The position numbers and the translations under genes were made by a program. Below are positions 46,691 through 57,215 of a DNA stretch of 64,000 nucleotides, in pieces. The number at the start of each line of letters is the position of its first letter. The stretch's first letter is position 1. The DNA comes from Carettochelys insculpta. Its lineage: Eukaryota > Chordata > Testudines > Carettochelyidae. Where the stretch lies: assembly GCF_033958435.1 (NCBI RefSeq), contig NC_134141.1:98807001-98871000 (forward strand). Direction: 5' to 3'. Below the pieces are notes generated by a model, which was given only the letters and a program-made list of their open reading frames with translations, ran no database searches and was not told where the DNA came from.

Positions 46691-48009
46691 ATATATTCTC
46701 TTCTTCATTCTCATCATTTGGCTGGGAGGAACACACAGAGCAATAAACTGTTACCCATTTCCTAGTGAGCTGCCCCACTTCTTTATAAAATCACAGCAGG
46801 AGGGACTGTAGTAAATGCTCGACCACACAGTACCACCTGCTAACATTATTACTAACATGAGTCTTAACAGCAGGGTGCTGCTAATCTTTCCTTCATGACT
46901 GAGTAGGTAGGTGTGACTTAATTCCTGCTTATTGTAGTAGCCCTCCAGCCCATGACAAAGATGTGGGAGGCAGTTACTTCATAATGATGAAACAAAACAA
47001 AGCAAGTTCACATTCAGTGAGCTTGTGGTCAGTTGCACACCAATGACAGGCACAAAATCAAATCCATTGGCCTCAGCATTTATAGTGGGACTGTGCAAAT
47101 AAATGTTAATGCTAAAGAAAAGGATGAAGTGCTCTCCATCATTAGCTATTCAGGAATAGCACATTTGCTCATGGTCCAACCATCAACTTTGTTGTAATCA
47201 GCTTATTCAAGATGGCAACATACCATTTCTTTGTGAAGATAGAAAATATTGAAATTATATGTAGGACATTTTCACTGAGCAGCTGGCAGTTTATAGGAGT
47301 ATTTTTGGCCTACAAAGGGAAATGGGGTGGATTTGAAGACATTTACTCAACAATCTTACTGCTTACTACACAGAAGTAGTTTTGTATATATTTTCCTTTA
47401 GCATTCTTACATAATGTGCATTTTACCCTGTAGCTTAGTAAATAGGGCCTGATTCTTTAGACGTATTCAGGAGCACTTATACTGGGAGCACTTTTTTTTT
47501 TCCTCCCTTCTAAACACCTGTGTCTTTTGAGCCCTCCCAACTTTAAAAACAAAACAAAAAAAAAAACAGAAAATAAATATTATTCTCCAAAGGGTTTTTT
47601 TATTTTAATTTCTCAATTTAGCCTGTACCACTCCCATAAAATGCTAACATGATATCATGTCATAAGAGCACAACTGAGCTTAGCAGTATATGATTTTGCA
47701 CTGGGGTAGAAGGGGGAACAGATTTTGCTGCATCAAACTGACCCAAAAGGCTGTCAGTTCTCTTGTGTCATACTCACAGGAGACTGCAGCAAAAGTAGTG
47801 TGATATGGAGTAGCAGGAGCTGGGCCAATAAAATCAATGGGAGTATTTCTGGGAAACAGGGAGTGCCTTAGGTTTATTACACCAGGAAGAGTAGAGAGAG
47901 CCAGATTGTGACCCAATTTACATACAGTGGAATAAAAGGGTATAAAACACCTTATCCTCTGGTAAAAACACCACACAAGACCTAGAGGTTTTAGGGTGAC
48001 TAAGTGGGC

Positions 48010-48700
48010 CAATTAACTGCCCCAGTTGCATCTGGAAAAGGATCCAGCCAGTAAGGATTAATTAGATGAGGTTCAGCTGGACAGGGACAGAGGGGGGCCT
48101 ATATAAAGCCCAAGAGCTGGCAAATTTATCAGCTACCTCATCTCTTTATGTACTTTGGGTACTGTCTGTGGCTGGGCAGGTAGGCTGGCCAATATAGGCC
48201 TTCAGGGAATGATGCAGCCCTGTATTCCTTAGAACCCTGGAACTGCAATTTTTTCATAATCTTAGATGGTATCCAGAGATAGATGGACAAACAAACCAAG
48301 ACAGTGAGTAAGCAATGGAAAAGTAACAAGGCACAGTGCAGACCTTGGCTGCTGAAGAGAAGGCCCCTGAGCAGGATCCTCAAGCAGAGATGGGACAGAG
48401 CTCCTCTAACAGCCGGTGGGGAAGAGGAACAGACAAAGCAGTGGGGAGTGGAATGCCTGGGACCATTTGCCCAGGAAGATGCTGATCCCTGGCAGGGGTG
48501 ACCAGGGATAAGGGAGAGACAAGTCATGAAGAGGAAACTGCAGTTCCTGGAGCAGATGGGCTGCAGCATGAAAGAGGATGATGGGTAGAGAGACTGCCAG
48601 AGGAGGGTGCAGCACCTGAAAGGAGCTAATTCCCAGCACAGCCAGGAGCAGGTGCTCCTACTGGTGTGTGGACTGTGACACATCCATTTACTTCCCTGTG
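48010..48700 (+). repeat. Putative LTR-like repeat with TATA box
   Basis: CCAATTAACTGCCCCAGTTG, GGATTAATTAGATGAGGTTC and CTATATAAAGCCCAAGAGCT give a promoter-like order (TATATAAA at about 48100). A GC-rich CAGGAGCAGGTGCTCC tail follows. This resembles promoter-bearing LTR or retroelement ends found repeatedly in reptile genomes, but no second LTR, primer-binding site or gag/pol was found. The open frame 48138-48704 (minus) runs antisense and has no domain. Family uncertain. Confidence 0.35.
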
Positions 48701-51700
48701 CCAATTACTCATGCCAAAATGTAGGGGACTGCAGTCTTAACAGGGTAACTATGTGCCCTTCTGTGAGTGTAGGGAAAGCCTTGGTTCCTCCCCATTGTTG
48801 CAGCAACGCCAATGAGCCAGGGGATGCATATGTGCCATGGAGGAGCTGGCACTGGATACGTTTCCCATGAAACAAGGAAATAGGATGAAATGAACCAGTC
48901 CTTTGAATCATGGTCTGGTTAATATCTTGCATATGGGGCAGCGCAGCTGAAGGCTGCTGCTTCTGGTGAAGCCACAGTTCACATAGCATGATTACTACTC
49001 TTGTAACCACTTGCCGTTCTGTGCCCCTTGACCCTGCCTACATCACACATGACAAACGTTGCCATCAGGGTTATCAATGCACAGTCACTTTCCAAACAGT
49101 GAACACCTCTGCTGTGTGTTAGGTGTATAGAAGTAAAATTCTAGGCATATACATAAGTTAAAAAATCATAAGTAATCAAACTATGGAAACCTACTGTCCC
49201 AGGATATTAGAAAACAAGAAGCTGTTTCTCAAAACATACTGTCATGAGGAAAAATCAGTATGAGCTATGCCATGGTGATAAAGCCAATAATAGTTACTGA
49301 AACTGGAATACCACGAGCTACAACATGCATTTCATCATGACCTACAAATATATTTTCCACATGCCATATAGGCCTCAGAAAGAAGCAACACCTCTTCAAG
49401 GAATTTCTCTTTCTGACTCTTTATATCAAAAGTCCAACAAAGTTCATGGCTTCCTCAGACTTGAACTTTGTAAGTTTCCATGTCATAGTTTTACAGTCAC
49501 TGAACTTGCTATCACCTTGTTACAATAGTCAAACTGTCTAATCTATCTGATTCAATAATGTTTTGAAAATATGTTCATACTCATTGTATCCCATGTAATT
49601 TTAAAATCTGCTTGGGCAGCTTGGTGTAAAATTTCATGCAAGAGTTTCTTTTAGGGGGGTCCTAAAATATATTAAAGAAATAAAGTGTTTTATATTACTA
49701 GTAAGGTACCATATCCTTATAATTTTTGCTTTTTCATCATAGACATAGAACAGGAGGGGGAAGGGAAGGATGGCATTTGCTGGAGAACATGTCACTCTCT
49801 TAGGCCTATTCACTCTTGAAGCTTAGCAAAGAGAATGAAGTTTATCTGTTTGGAATTCAGACTAGAAATGTGTTCTTACAACATTCGAAACTATTGTGAG
49901 ACATGAGAGTTCAGTGTTTTGAATGAATCTGTGGTATGTATGATGTGTATGAGAAACTGAAGTGTATTAAAGATGATAGGTGATATAAGTGTTGTTTGAG
50001 AGGAGGATGAGCATGTCTTAAAGAATGTATATGTGTGTCTTTGTTTCCTGCCAAAATAAGGAGCTGATGCTTATGAGAAGTAACAATTTAGGATACTCGT
50101 GTGATATTATTTTTTCAGATACTTCAGGTGTTGAGAGACTCTCATACATTTCTTTTCACCTATTAAAAGAAAACGGGGTGGAAGAATGGGGGAAAGAGAT
50201 GTTTTGAAACAAACTGGAAATAGAAATTGTTTTTTCGTGAACACAATTCCTTTGTTATTAGAGCTAGGCCAAAGATGTCTTGTTACAATTGTGAAGAGTG
50301 ACTTTTATCTCACATTGAACCGGCAACTTAGGATAAGGAAAACAGCACTATTCCTAAAGCTACTCTGTTGCTTTGCTTCACTGTAGCACTTCTACATACA
50401 CTTTCCCCTGCTGGTCTGCCCCTAGGTATTCAGTACCCTATATGCTCACAATAAGGAACAACTGATACATTGGATTAATTAGCATATGTTTTTCACCTGT
50501 TCATATGGTACCTGGATTCCAGTCTTAGTCTAGGTTACACAAAAGGAAATACGTGTCAGATCCCAACCTATCTTCTCACTTTGCACATGACAAAACACCA
50601 CCACACAGTGTGACTTAGTACTCCTGGCAACGTCCACTCCAAGAAGTGATGACGATTGCACTAGTAGGGACTGTTGCAAACCAGGAGAAAGCAGCATTTC
50701 CAAAACTGTATGTTAAGTACTGAAGCCCTGGTTTACTATAAAGGAAATCAAAGCCTCTCCTTATATAAGCACTAAATTCATAAATATTAAGACAATTGTT
50801 GGTAATCTACCAATTATTTTCTATTCTTTTGGTTCGTTAAGCCATAAATGCTTTCTTTTTAATGATGAGTGTTATAGACTATATTATTGATACAGTTAGA
50901 CTGAGTAGGCAGGATTAGGAAATAGACTAAGGACAGATTTCTTTTTTTTTTTTCTTTTTTTAAGCTTTCAGGTCAGAGGTCAAGTTAGGGCTAATTTTTA
51001 ACTGACATTCAGCAGCAACTAGGCCCCTGAGCAGGAGGTGTTCAGGGCACAGTTGCTGCTTTGGCAGGGATTGGAGCTCCGAGCCACTTTGAAATGCTGT
51101 GGCAGAACTACTTTGCCACTCTGCCCGGCTCAAGGATGGGAGGGAGTGGAGGGTGGCAGCACCACAGTGTGAGCAGTGCTAAGTGCTGGCTGCCCTAGGC
51201 CCTGCTCCTTCCACATTTGGCCCTGTCCCTCCTGGAGGTGCAGAGCAGGCCTCCGCTCCCACCTTGCCCCAGGGCCTGCGGTGGCTGTCAGCCTCGCCGG
51301 TAGCAGCTATAGATAGTCAAAGTGTCTCAACTTGTGTGCACTAAACTGAAGCATCCAAAATAGTAGTCAGCTTTGAGTAGCAGATAGAATGGATAAACTC
51401 TTTGGCAGAATGAGGTTAATGCTAATACAGAATGTAGAGTCGTACGTTTAAAACAGTGAAGTATTTGCAGAGACGTTGAACGCTCTATCTTGAATGCAGG
51501 GTATGTATTCAGGGAACAGGCTTGCCTGCTCCAAAAAGGATTATATTTGTTTTTGTTTTTTTCTATGCCACATATCTGTCATGGATTCAAATAATAATAT
51601 AGTTTCATCCTTTTGTAGTTTAAAAGTTGCTTTTGGATATATCAGTCTAAATTCTCCTCTTAACTACACACAGGCTGGAACCCAGATGGAAGCTGCTGTA

Positions 51701-53120
51701 CTGAATAAAGTCAATGAAGGAACAGAATTTTACATTCAGATCTTGTTAGCATGATAATGAGTCTGTCTGCAGTCACATGTGTACAGAGAACAAAATGTAA
51801 CATCAAGAGTTATTTCATGGAGTCTGATATACTTTTTCACATGTTAAGGTGGATTCTTTGGTGCAAGGATGGGCAAATGATCACACTGAGCATCATACAT
51901 ACTCACTCAAGCAGCAAAAATATATTCATGACTTGAAATGGTATCCGTCTATTATCAGGAAAAACTCTGAATGTTTTATACAAGTGTGTAACTAATACTT
52001 CAGGGGATACTGGGAAATAAAAGAAAGCAGGTATGTTATCAGGCCTAAACACACACCATTGAATGTCACCGACAAATTAACTGATTATCATGTTTTATTA
52101 GTTGCATTGCTCAGGAAGTATTTTGTTTATTCTCATCAACCTGCTGTCCTTGGTGGTTATAATTACATGGACAATCTACTGCAGCCTTATTTAAAACACT
52201 TCAGAATCTATTGGACCTTTTTATCAGGAACACAGTACTGTTTTGCTCTTGCGTAATTCTGTCTTTACCTTGTACTTCTAGGGAAAATTATTTTAAAAAG
52301 CATGTGAAAGGATATACTGATTAACGTATGCTGCTTGTGATGATAGCAGTAAACTTAGCTGGATTTCTCTTCTGAATCTCAGTATGGGTGGCCCTTTGTT
52401 AGTGAGACCTACACCAAATGCTTTAACTCTTTGGTAGAAAAGAAGGTAAAGCCCTCTTTAAAAGATATGTAGCTGGGACCAGATTTTGCTGATCTGAATT
52501 CACAGGCCATGCTAGGATCCCCATCTCAAATACCTTCAGATTGATTAAAGAACACTGTTTTTAGTGAAGTGTGTAATTTACTGTGCTAGCAATATGAGGA
52601 AATAATAATATTTGGACCCAATTGTTAGGCAAAAGAAGAGGCAGGAGGAACTATAAACGGGGGAAGAGGGTGAACTACACTATTTGCAGACTCTGTATAT
52701 TTAACATGTAACTGGTGAGATATTTGCCATGTATTCCCAGGTTCCCCTGGGATGATGCTTTCTTCTGGGGTGATGCAAAGTGAAACAGACAGTTACTGGA
52801 GTTTAGATGGTAAGTCTCAGTTTAAGTAAGAGTCTAAGAACGACATTGACCATGAAAACCATGAGGGTGTTTAGATGGACATGTTAATACAACATACCGG
52901 CTGGAAGCTCCAGAAGAGAAGATACATAACTTCTTCACCTAATAGTCACCCCTAAATTTCATCCCATATGTCTAAATCTGAAGGTCTTGCCTTTGGGCTT
53001 TCAGAAATAAAGAATTGTAGAAAAAGTCCAGCTGAGGAGCACCTGCAAAACTAAACTAAACAGGCAAGTACATGGCTGAGAAATAGCATTCAATAGAAAC
53101 ATGCTGTATTCTGCCTTTTC
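48701..53120. other. No recognised gene; GC-rich 51.0-51.3 kb
   Basis: Mostly AT-rich, with no identifiable exon. 51000-51310 is a GC-rich block (CAGGGCCTGCGGTGGCTGTC and similar) embedded in AT-rich DNA, preceded by a T-run at 50940-50960. It is likely a transposon core like those at 4.1 and 13.5 kb, but I could not pair its ends. Confidence 0.4.
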
Positions 53121-53125
53121 AGAGT

Positions 53126-53345
53126 AGGGTTGTTATAGCTCAGTAGTTTAAGCACTGGCCTGCTTAAACCAATGGTTGTGAGTTCAACCCTTTGAGGAGG
53201 CCGTTTAGGGAGTCTGGATCAAATAGGCTTTGAGGAAAAAAACTGTCAGGGATGGTGCTTGGCCTTGCCAAGAGGGCAAGCAACTGAACTTGATGATCTC
53301 CTGAGGTCCCGTCCAGTTCTACGAGGTGTGTATCTCCATACCAGT
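53126..53345 (+). mobile_element. Cry-like tRNA-derived SINE (turtle)
   Basis: The head reads TTATAGCTCAGTAGTTTAAG (A box from 53136) and GTGAGTTCAACCCTTTGAGG (B box 53181-53190). This is followed by GGAGGCCGTTTAGGGAGTCT, and then a CR1-like 3' tail GATGATCTCCTGAGGTCCCG then TCCAGTTCTA. This order (tRNA-like head, GGGCCATTTAGGGATCTGG body, CR1-type tail) matches the tortoise Pol III/Cry SINE as I remember it, and is the best taxonomic clue in the window. Confidence 0.82.
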
Positions 53346-54230
53346 AAATAGATTTGTGGGGGGTGGAAGTGGGGACAGGGTGGATAAGGGACCAAGAGCC
53401 CTTTTCTGATCTCAGTGGCTCTTTGATATAACTGGGCATTGAGCTGTGGTGTCCAACACATTAGCCACGTGTATCAATTTGGCTGCTTGAATGTGGCGAT
53501 TGGGCTTAAACAAGAAATATATTTTCAGAATAATGTGGCTAATTTACTGTAGTGGCTACTGCTTTAGAACTGTTTGGATGGCATGGGCATAGAGAGTTCT
53601 TCCCAAACTATAATTCTTGTTAATCTCTGGCTGAACTGAATCCTATATCTTTGTTTCCCCATCTAATCAGTTTTGAATTCCAGTGATTCCTAGGGTCTTT
53701 TTCTATACTGATTATTTCAGTAACAGCAAGATGTTAAAAAAGAGGTGGTTTGATGTGGAGTGAGTCAGTTTCTGTATGCTCAAGCCTGGGACACACTGAA
53801 CAAGCACAATTTTCAGATAATGCTGTGCACAAATACTCTGAATATCAGGCGCCTTTAAGGTGTCTGAGCTTGGGCACCCAACAATTAACGCTCCCAAGCT
53901 TAGAACTGAGTGCATAACTTCTTTTTTCGGTTTACTGGCAAAACTGAAAAAAAAAATTGCGTTTAGGTCCACGTGACTTTTTGATGAACTGAAAAAGGCT
54001 GGAAATAATTAATTTTGGATCAAATATTTCTTTTTATTTGGCTTACTTTTAATAGAATCAAGGGAAATAAAGGGTTACCTTTGGAAAAAGCAAATCTGCC
54101 AAACATATTGATGACACCCTCCATCCCTCCCCCCCACTTAGAAACTTTAAAGTTTACCTGGCATGTTAGGAGGCTCAGATTCATCCCACACTCCCACTAA
54201 AAAGTAGGGACTGGAGCTATGAGACTTATT
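53346..54230. other. No recognised feature
   Basis: No exon or repeat end recognised. The minus-strand open frame 53712-53972 has no domain. Confidence 0.45.
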
Positions 54231-54272
54231 TGATTTTTCTTGTGAGTGAATTCATCACCACTGCGACTACTG

Positions 54273-54498
54273 CTACTTAACCCTTGAACGCTGAGTGGAA
54301 CGTAGGTCATCTACAAGTCTCCTCCACTTCAATCTGTCATGAGACAAAACTTCTAGCTCACTCCAGGAGTACCCCAGTTGTTGTCCTGAAATCTCAGCAG
54401 ATCTTCTCCACATTGTCTGTGGTCTTTCTCTTTTGCGTTTTCCTTGAGGGTTCCATTTGAGAGCTTGATGGACTATGCTGGATGATGGTTTTCTGAGA
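54273..54498 (-). pseudogene. LINE ORF2 C-terminal fragment, 3' side of a PLE insertion
   Basis: The minus strand encodes SSSIVHQALKWNPQGKRKRE then RPQTMWRRSAEISGQQLGYS then WSELEVLSHDRLKWRRLVDD. This is the basic, Trp-rich extreme C-terminus of a non-LTR ORF2 (WNPQGKRxRGRPxxxWRR pattern; clade not assigned). It continues from the MRRKWGWVGHTLRKP segment on the other side of the PLE (near 55600-55640). The junction carries the 13-bp target duplication. Confidence 0.8.
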
Positions 54499-55590
54499 AA
54501 AGCAGTCAAGTAGCACTTTATAGACTAGCAAAATGGTTTATTAGGTGAGCTTTGGTGAGACAGACCCACTTCTTCAGACCATAGCCAGACCAGAACAGAC
54601 TCAATATTTAAGGCACAGAGAACCAAAAACAGTAAGCAAGGAGGACAAATCAGAAAAAGATAATCAAGGTGAGCAAATTAGAGAGTGGAGGGGTGGGGGG
54701 GAAGGTCAAGAATTAGATTGAGCCAAGTATGCAGACAAGCCCCTATAGTGACTCAGAAAGTTCCCATCATGATTTAAACCATGTGTTGATGTGACAAATT
54801 TGAATATAAAAGACAGCTCAGATGTTTCTCTTTCCAAAATGGTGCGATAATTCCTTTTCAGTAACACACATACCTTTAGGTCATTGACAGAATGCCCCAT
54901 TCCATTAAAATGTTGCAAATGTTTGTGGATCTGGAGTGTTTTGATGTCTGTTTTGTGCCTGTTGACCCTTTGTCTAAGGGAGTTAGAAGTCTGTCCAATA
55001 TACAAAGCATCTGGGCATTGTTGGCACATGATGGCATATATGATGTTAGTAGAGGAGCATGAGAAAGTGCCCGTGATTCTGTGAGTAACCTGGTTAGGTC
55101 CAGTGATGGTATTTCCAGAGAAGATATGTGGACAAAGCTGGCAGTGGGCTTTGTTGCAGGGAAAGGTTCCAGGACTGGTATTCCTGGGGTATAGACTGTG
55201 GCTGTTAGTGAGGATCCTCATGAGGTTGGGAGGTTGTCTGTAGGAGAGAACAGGCATGTCACCCAGGGCCTTCTGGAGTGTGGCATCCTGATTAAGGATA
55301 GATTGTAGGTCTTTAATAATTCATTGCAGTGGTCTGAGTTGGGGGCTGTAGGTGATGACCAGTGGTGTTCTGTTCTTGGCTTTTTTGGGCCGATCTTGGA
55401 GTAGCTGGTCTCTGGGTATTCATCTGGCCCTGTCAATTTGTTTTTGTACTTCTCCTGGTGGGTAATTCAGGTTTATGAATATTTGGTAAAGTTCTTGTAG
55501 TTTTTGGTCTCTGTCAGTTGGATCAGAGCAAATGCGATTGTACCTAAGAGCTTGACTATAAACAATGGATCTAGTCACGTGTGCAGGATG
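54499..55590 (-). mobile_element. Penelope-like retroelement, truncated, inserted in a LINE
   Basis: Flanked by the 13-bp direct repeat TGGTTTTCTGAGA (54486-54498, 55591-55603). Read on the minus strand, it starts at HPAHVTRSIVY of the RT C-terminal region, passes through the linker and GIY-YIG nuclease, and ends in the 3' UTR. It is the same family as 15372-16937, but its 3' end stops about 45 nt short, at CTTGACTGCTTTT, inside the loop of the terminal hairpin. Confidence 0.92.
54706..55590 (-). pseudogene. PLE C-terminal RT and GIY-YIG fragment, frame-disrupted
   Basis: The minus-strand frame 54706-55257 (183 codons) holds the linker TFPCNKAHCQLCPH and the nuclease IIYAIMCQQC...ALYIGQT, and ends in LSAYLAQSNS. 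The upstream coding part (55218-55590) carries SIVYSQALRYNRICSDPTDR and the GEVQKQIDRAR region, and is split by frame changes and a stop between 55320 and 55440. Compared with the 15.4-kb copy it lacks one residue after QIHKH. The truncated 5' end removes all RT catalytic motifs. Confidence 0.88.
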
Positions 55591-55603
55591 TGGTTTTCTG
55601 AGA

Positions 55604-55800
55604 GTGTGGCCTACCCATCCCCACTTTCTTCTCATTATTTAAACATCATGTGGTTCTTGTCATGCTCTGTTCCAAAGCTCCTCATTTGTGACAAAGTCTT
55701 GCCATTTGATTCAAAGGATGTACCTCTGGCTTATCACCACACTATAGGGATATTCTGAGGTGCGGCTCAGTCTCATCTGCTGAAGCTGTTTCACCATATC
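55604..55800 (-). pseudogene. LINE ORF2 C-terminal fragment, 5' side of the PLE insertion
   Basis: The minus strand reads MRRKWGWVGHTLRKP immediately up to the PLE junction, preceded by FVTNEELWNRA-like text with stop codons. Together with 54273-54498 it forms one interrupted LINE tail. 'WxWxGHTLRKP' is a frequent ORF2 C-terminal motif. The clade is uncertain. Confidence 0.7.
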
Positions 55801-55900
55801 TAAATTAATAGTCTGAAAGAGAATGAAAATAGCTTTACAGCCCCATGGTTGGGCCACTTTCTGAGAGAATGCCTGGGTTCCAATCGCTGCTGTACTTAAT

Positions 55901-56306
55901 GGCCGTGTCTACACTAGCCCCAAACATCAAAATGGCCACGTAAATGGCCATTTCGAAGTTTACTAATGAAGCGCTGAAATACATATTCAGCGCCTCATTA
56001 GCATGCGGGCAGCCGCGGTGCTTCGAAATTGACGCGGCTCATCCCGATGGGGCTCCTTTTCGAAAGGACCCCACCTACTTCGAAGTCCCCTTATTCCCAT
56101 CTGCTTATGGGAATAAGGGGACTTCAAAGTAGGTGGGGTCCTTTCGAAAAGGAGCCCCGTTGGGGCGAGCCGTGTCAATTTTGAAGTGCCGCAGCCGCCC
56201 ACATGCTAATGAAGCACTGAATATGCATTTCAGCACTTCGTTAGTAAACTTCGAAATGGCCATTTGAATGGCCATTTTGAAGTTTGGGGCTAGTGTAGAT
56301 GTAGCC
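55901..56306. mobile_element. GGC-TIR foldback transposon, near-complete palindrome
   Basis: 406 bp, ends GGCCGTGTCTACACTAGCCC and the complement of GGGGCTAGTGTAGATGTAGCC, flanked by AAT (55898-55900, 56307-56309). The arms meet around 56100 (CTTATTCCCATCTGCTTATG). It is a close relative of 17321-17741, sharing CGAAGTTTACTAATGAAGCG and AAAGGAGCCCCGT blocks. Confidence 0.88.
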
Positions 56307-56374
56307 AATATGTAAATTGTTATACAGCATGAATAATCTTCAATGGGAGAGACAGAGAAAGACTCATCTTAAAA

Positions 56375-57104
56375 CAGTGGTTCCCAGCCTTTTTAGTAAC
56401 ACGGCACACTTCAATGAGACAAACAATTCCACAGCGCACTCATTTTTTTCAGCTGAATCAATTTCATCTCAAAAACATCATATTTGCATATATTTACTCT
56501 GGCTACAGTCTTACTAGAGAAGTTTGCAACATAGTAGTACGTACAAGAAGCTAAACAAGGATCAAGTGCATTAATGTTTCAGATCCACCACAGCATACAC
56601 CATCTTAGACAGCAAGCACAAACACATTTTCAAAATCTGTTCAGTGCCATGGTAGGGATGTTGAGTAAACAATTAACCACTGAAAATAGGCTCTACTCCC
56701 CACCAGCCAGTTGGAGCCAGGACATGGCATTTAAACCACATCCCAGTTCCAATAGGCTCCCACCCTCCCTTCTTCCCCCTTGCCGTGGCAGAGAGTGGTG
56801 AAGAGCTGCCCGCTAGCTTGTTCAGGATGAGAAGCATCATTTCAGCTGCCTCCAAGCATGAACAGGGTATGTGGGGTTGGCATTTCCTGTCAAGATGGCT
56901 CTGCAAAGAGCCAACCCAAAGGGGAAACTGATGAACCCTGTGCTAGCTGGGACTCAGGCAGCCTTGCTTCTTGAGCCCCAGCTGGCATGGGGTCATCAAC
57001 CCCCACCCCCTTTGCTCTGCAAAGAGCCACAGTGAGGGGAAATTGACAACATTTTATGGCACATTTGGACAGTTCTCATGGCACACCAGTGTTGAAAACT
57101 ACTG
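56375..57104. mobile_element. hAT-like non-autonomous element
   Basis: The left end CAGTGGTTCCCAGCCTTTTT and the complement of the right end, CAGTAGTTTTCAACACTGG, are hAT-type termini. ACACGGCACACTTCAATGAG on the left mirrors TATGGCACATTTGGACAG on the right. The flanks TCTTAAAA and TGTTAGTA match only 5 of 8, so the duplication is weak. The GC-rich interior (CCAGTTGGAGCCAGGACATG) gives short pseudo-ORFs. Confidence 0.65.
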
Positions 57105-57107
57105 TGT

Positions 57108-57215
57108 TAGTACCGTACAGCCTTGTGATTAGGGACCTCTCTCGGGAGAGACTAGGTTTCTAACCTGGGTTTTCTACATCCCAGATGAGTGCTCTAACCA
57201 CTAGAGATGGTTGCC
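57108..57215 (-). mobile_element. tRNA-derived SINE fragment
   Basis: The minus strand gives TCTAGTGGTTAGAGCACTCA (A box) and CCCAGGTTAGAAACCTAG (B box) about 50 nt apart, followed by TCTCTCCCGAGAGAGGTCCC. MIR/CORE-like head; no functional cloverleaf. Confidence 0.65.

Noticed and set aside
48138..48704. 188-codon open frame (minus) as a gene
   Set aside because: Antisense to a repeat-like segment with a TATA motif on the other strand; no domain seen.
53126..53200. tRNA gene
   Set aside because: A and B boxes are present but the acceptor stem does not close, and a SINE body with CR1-like tail follows.
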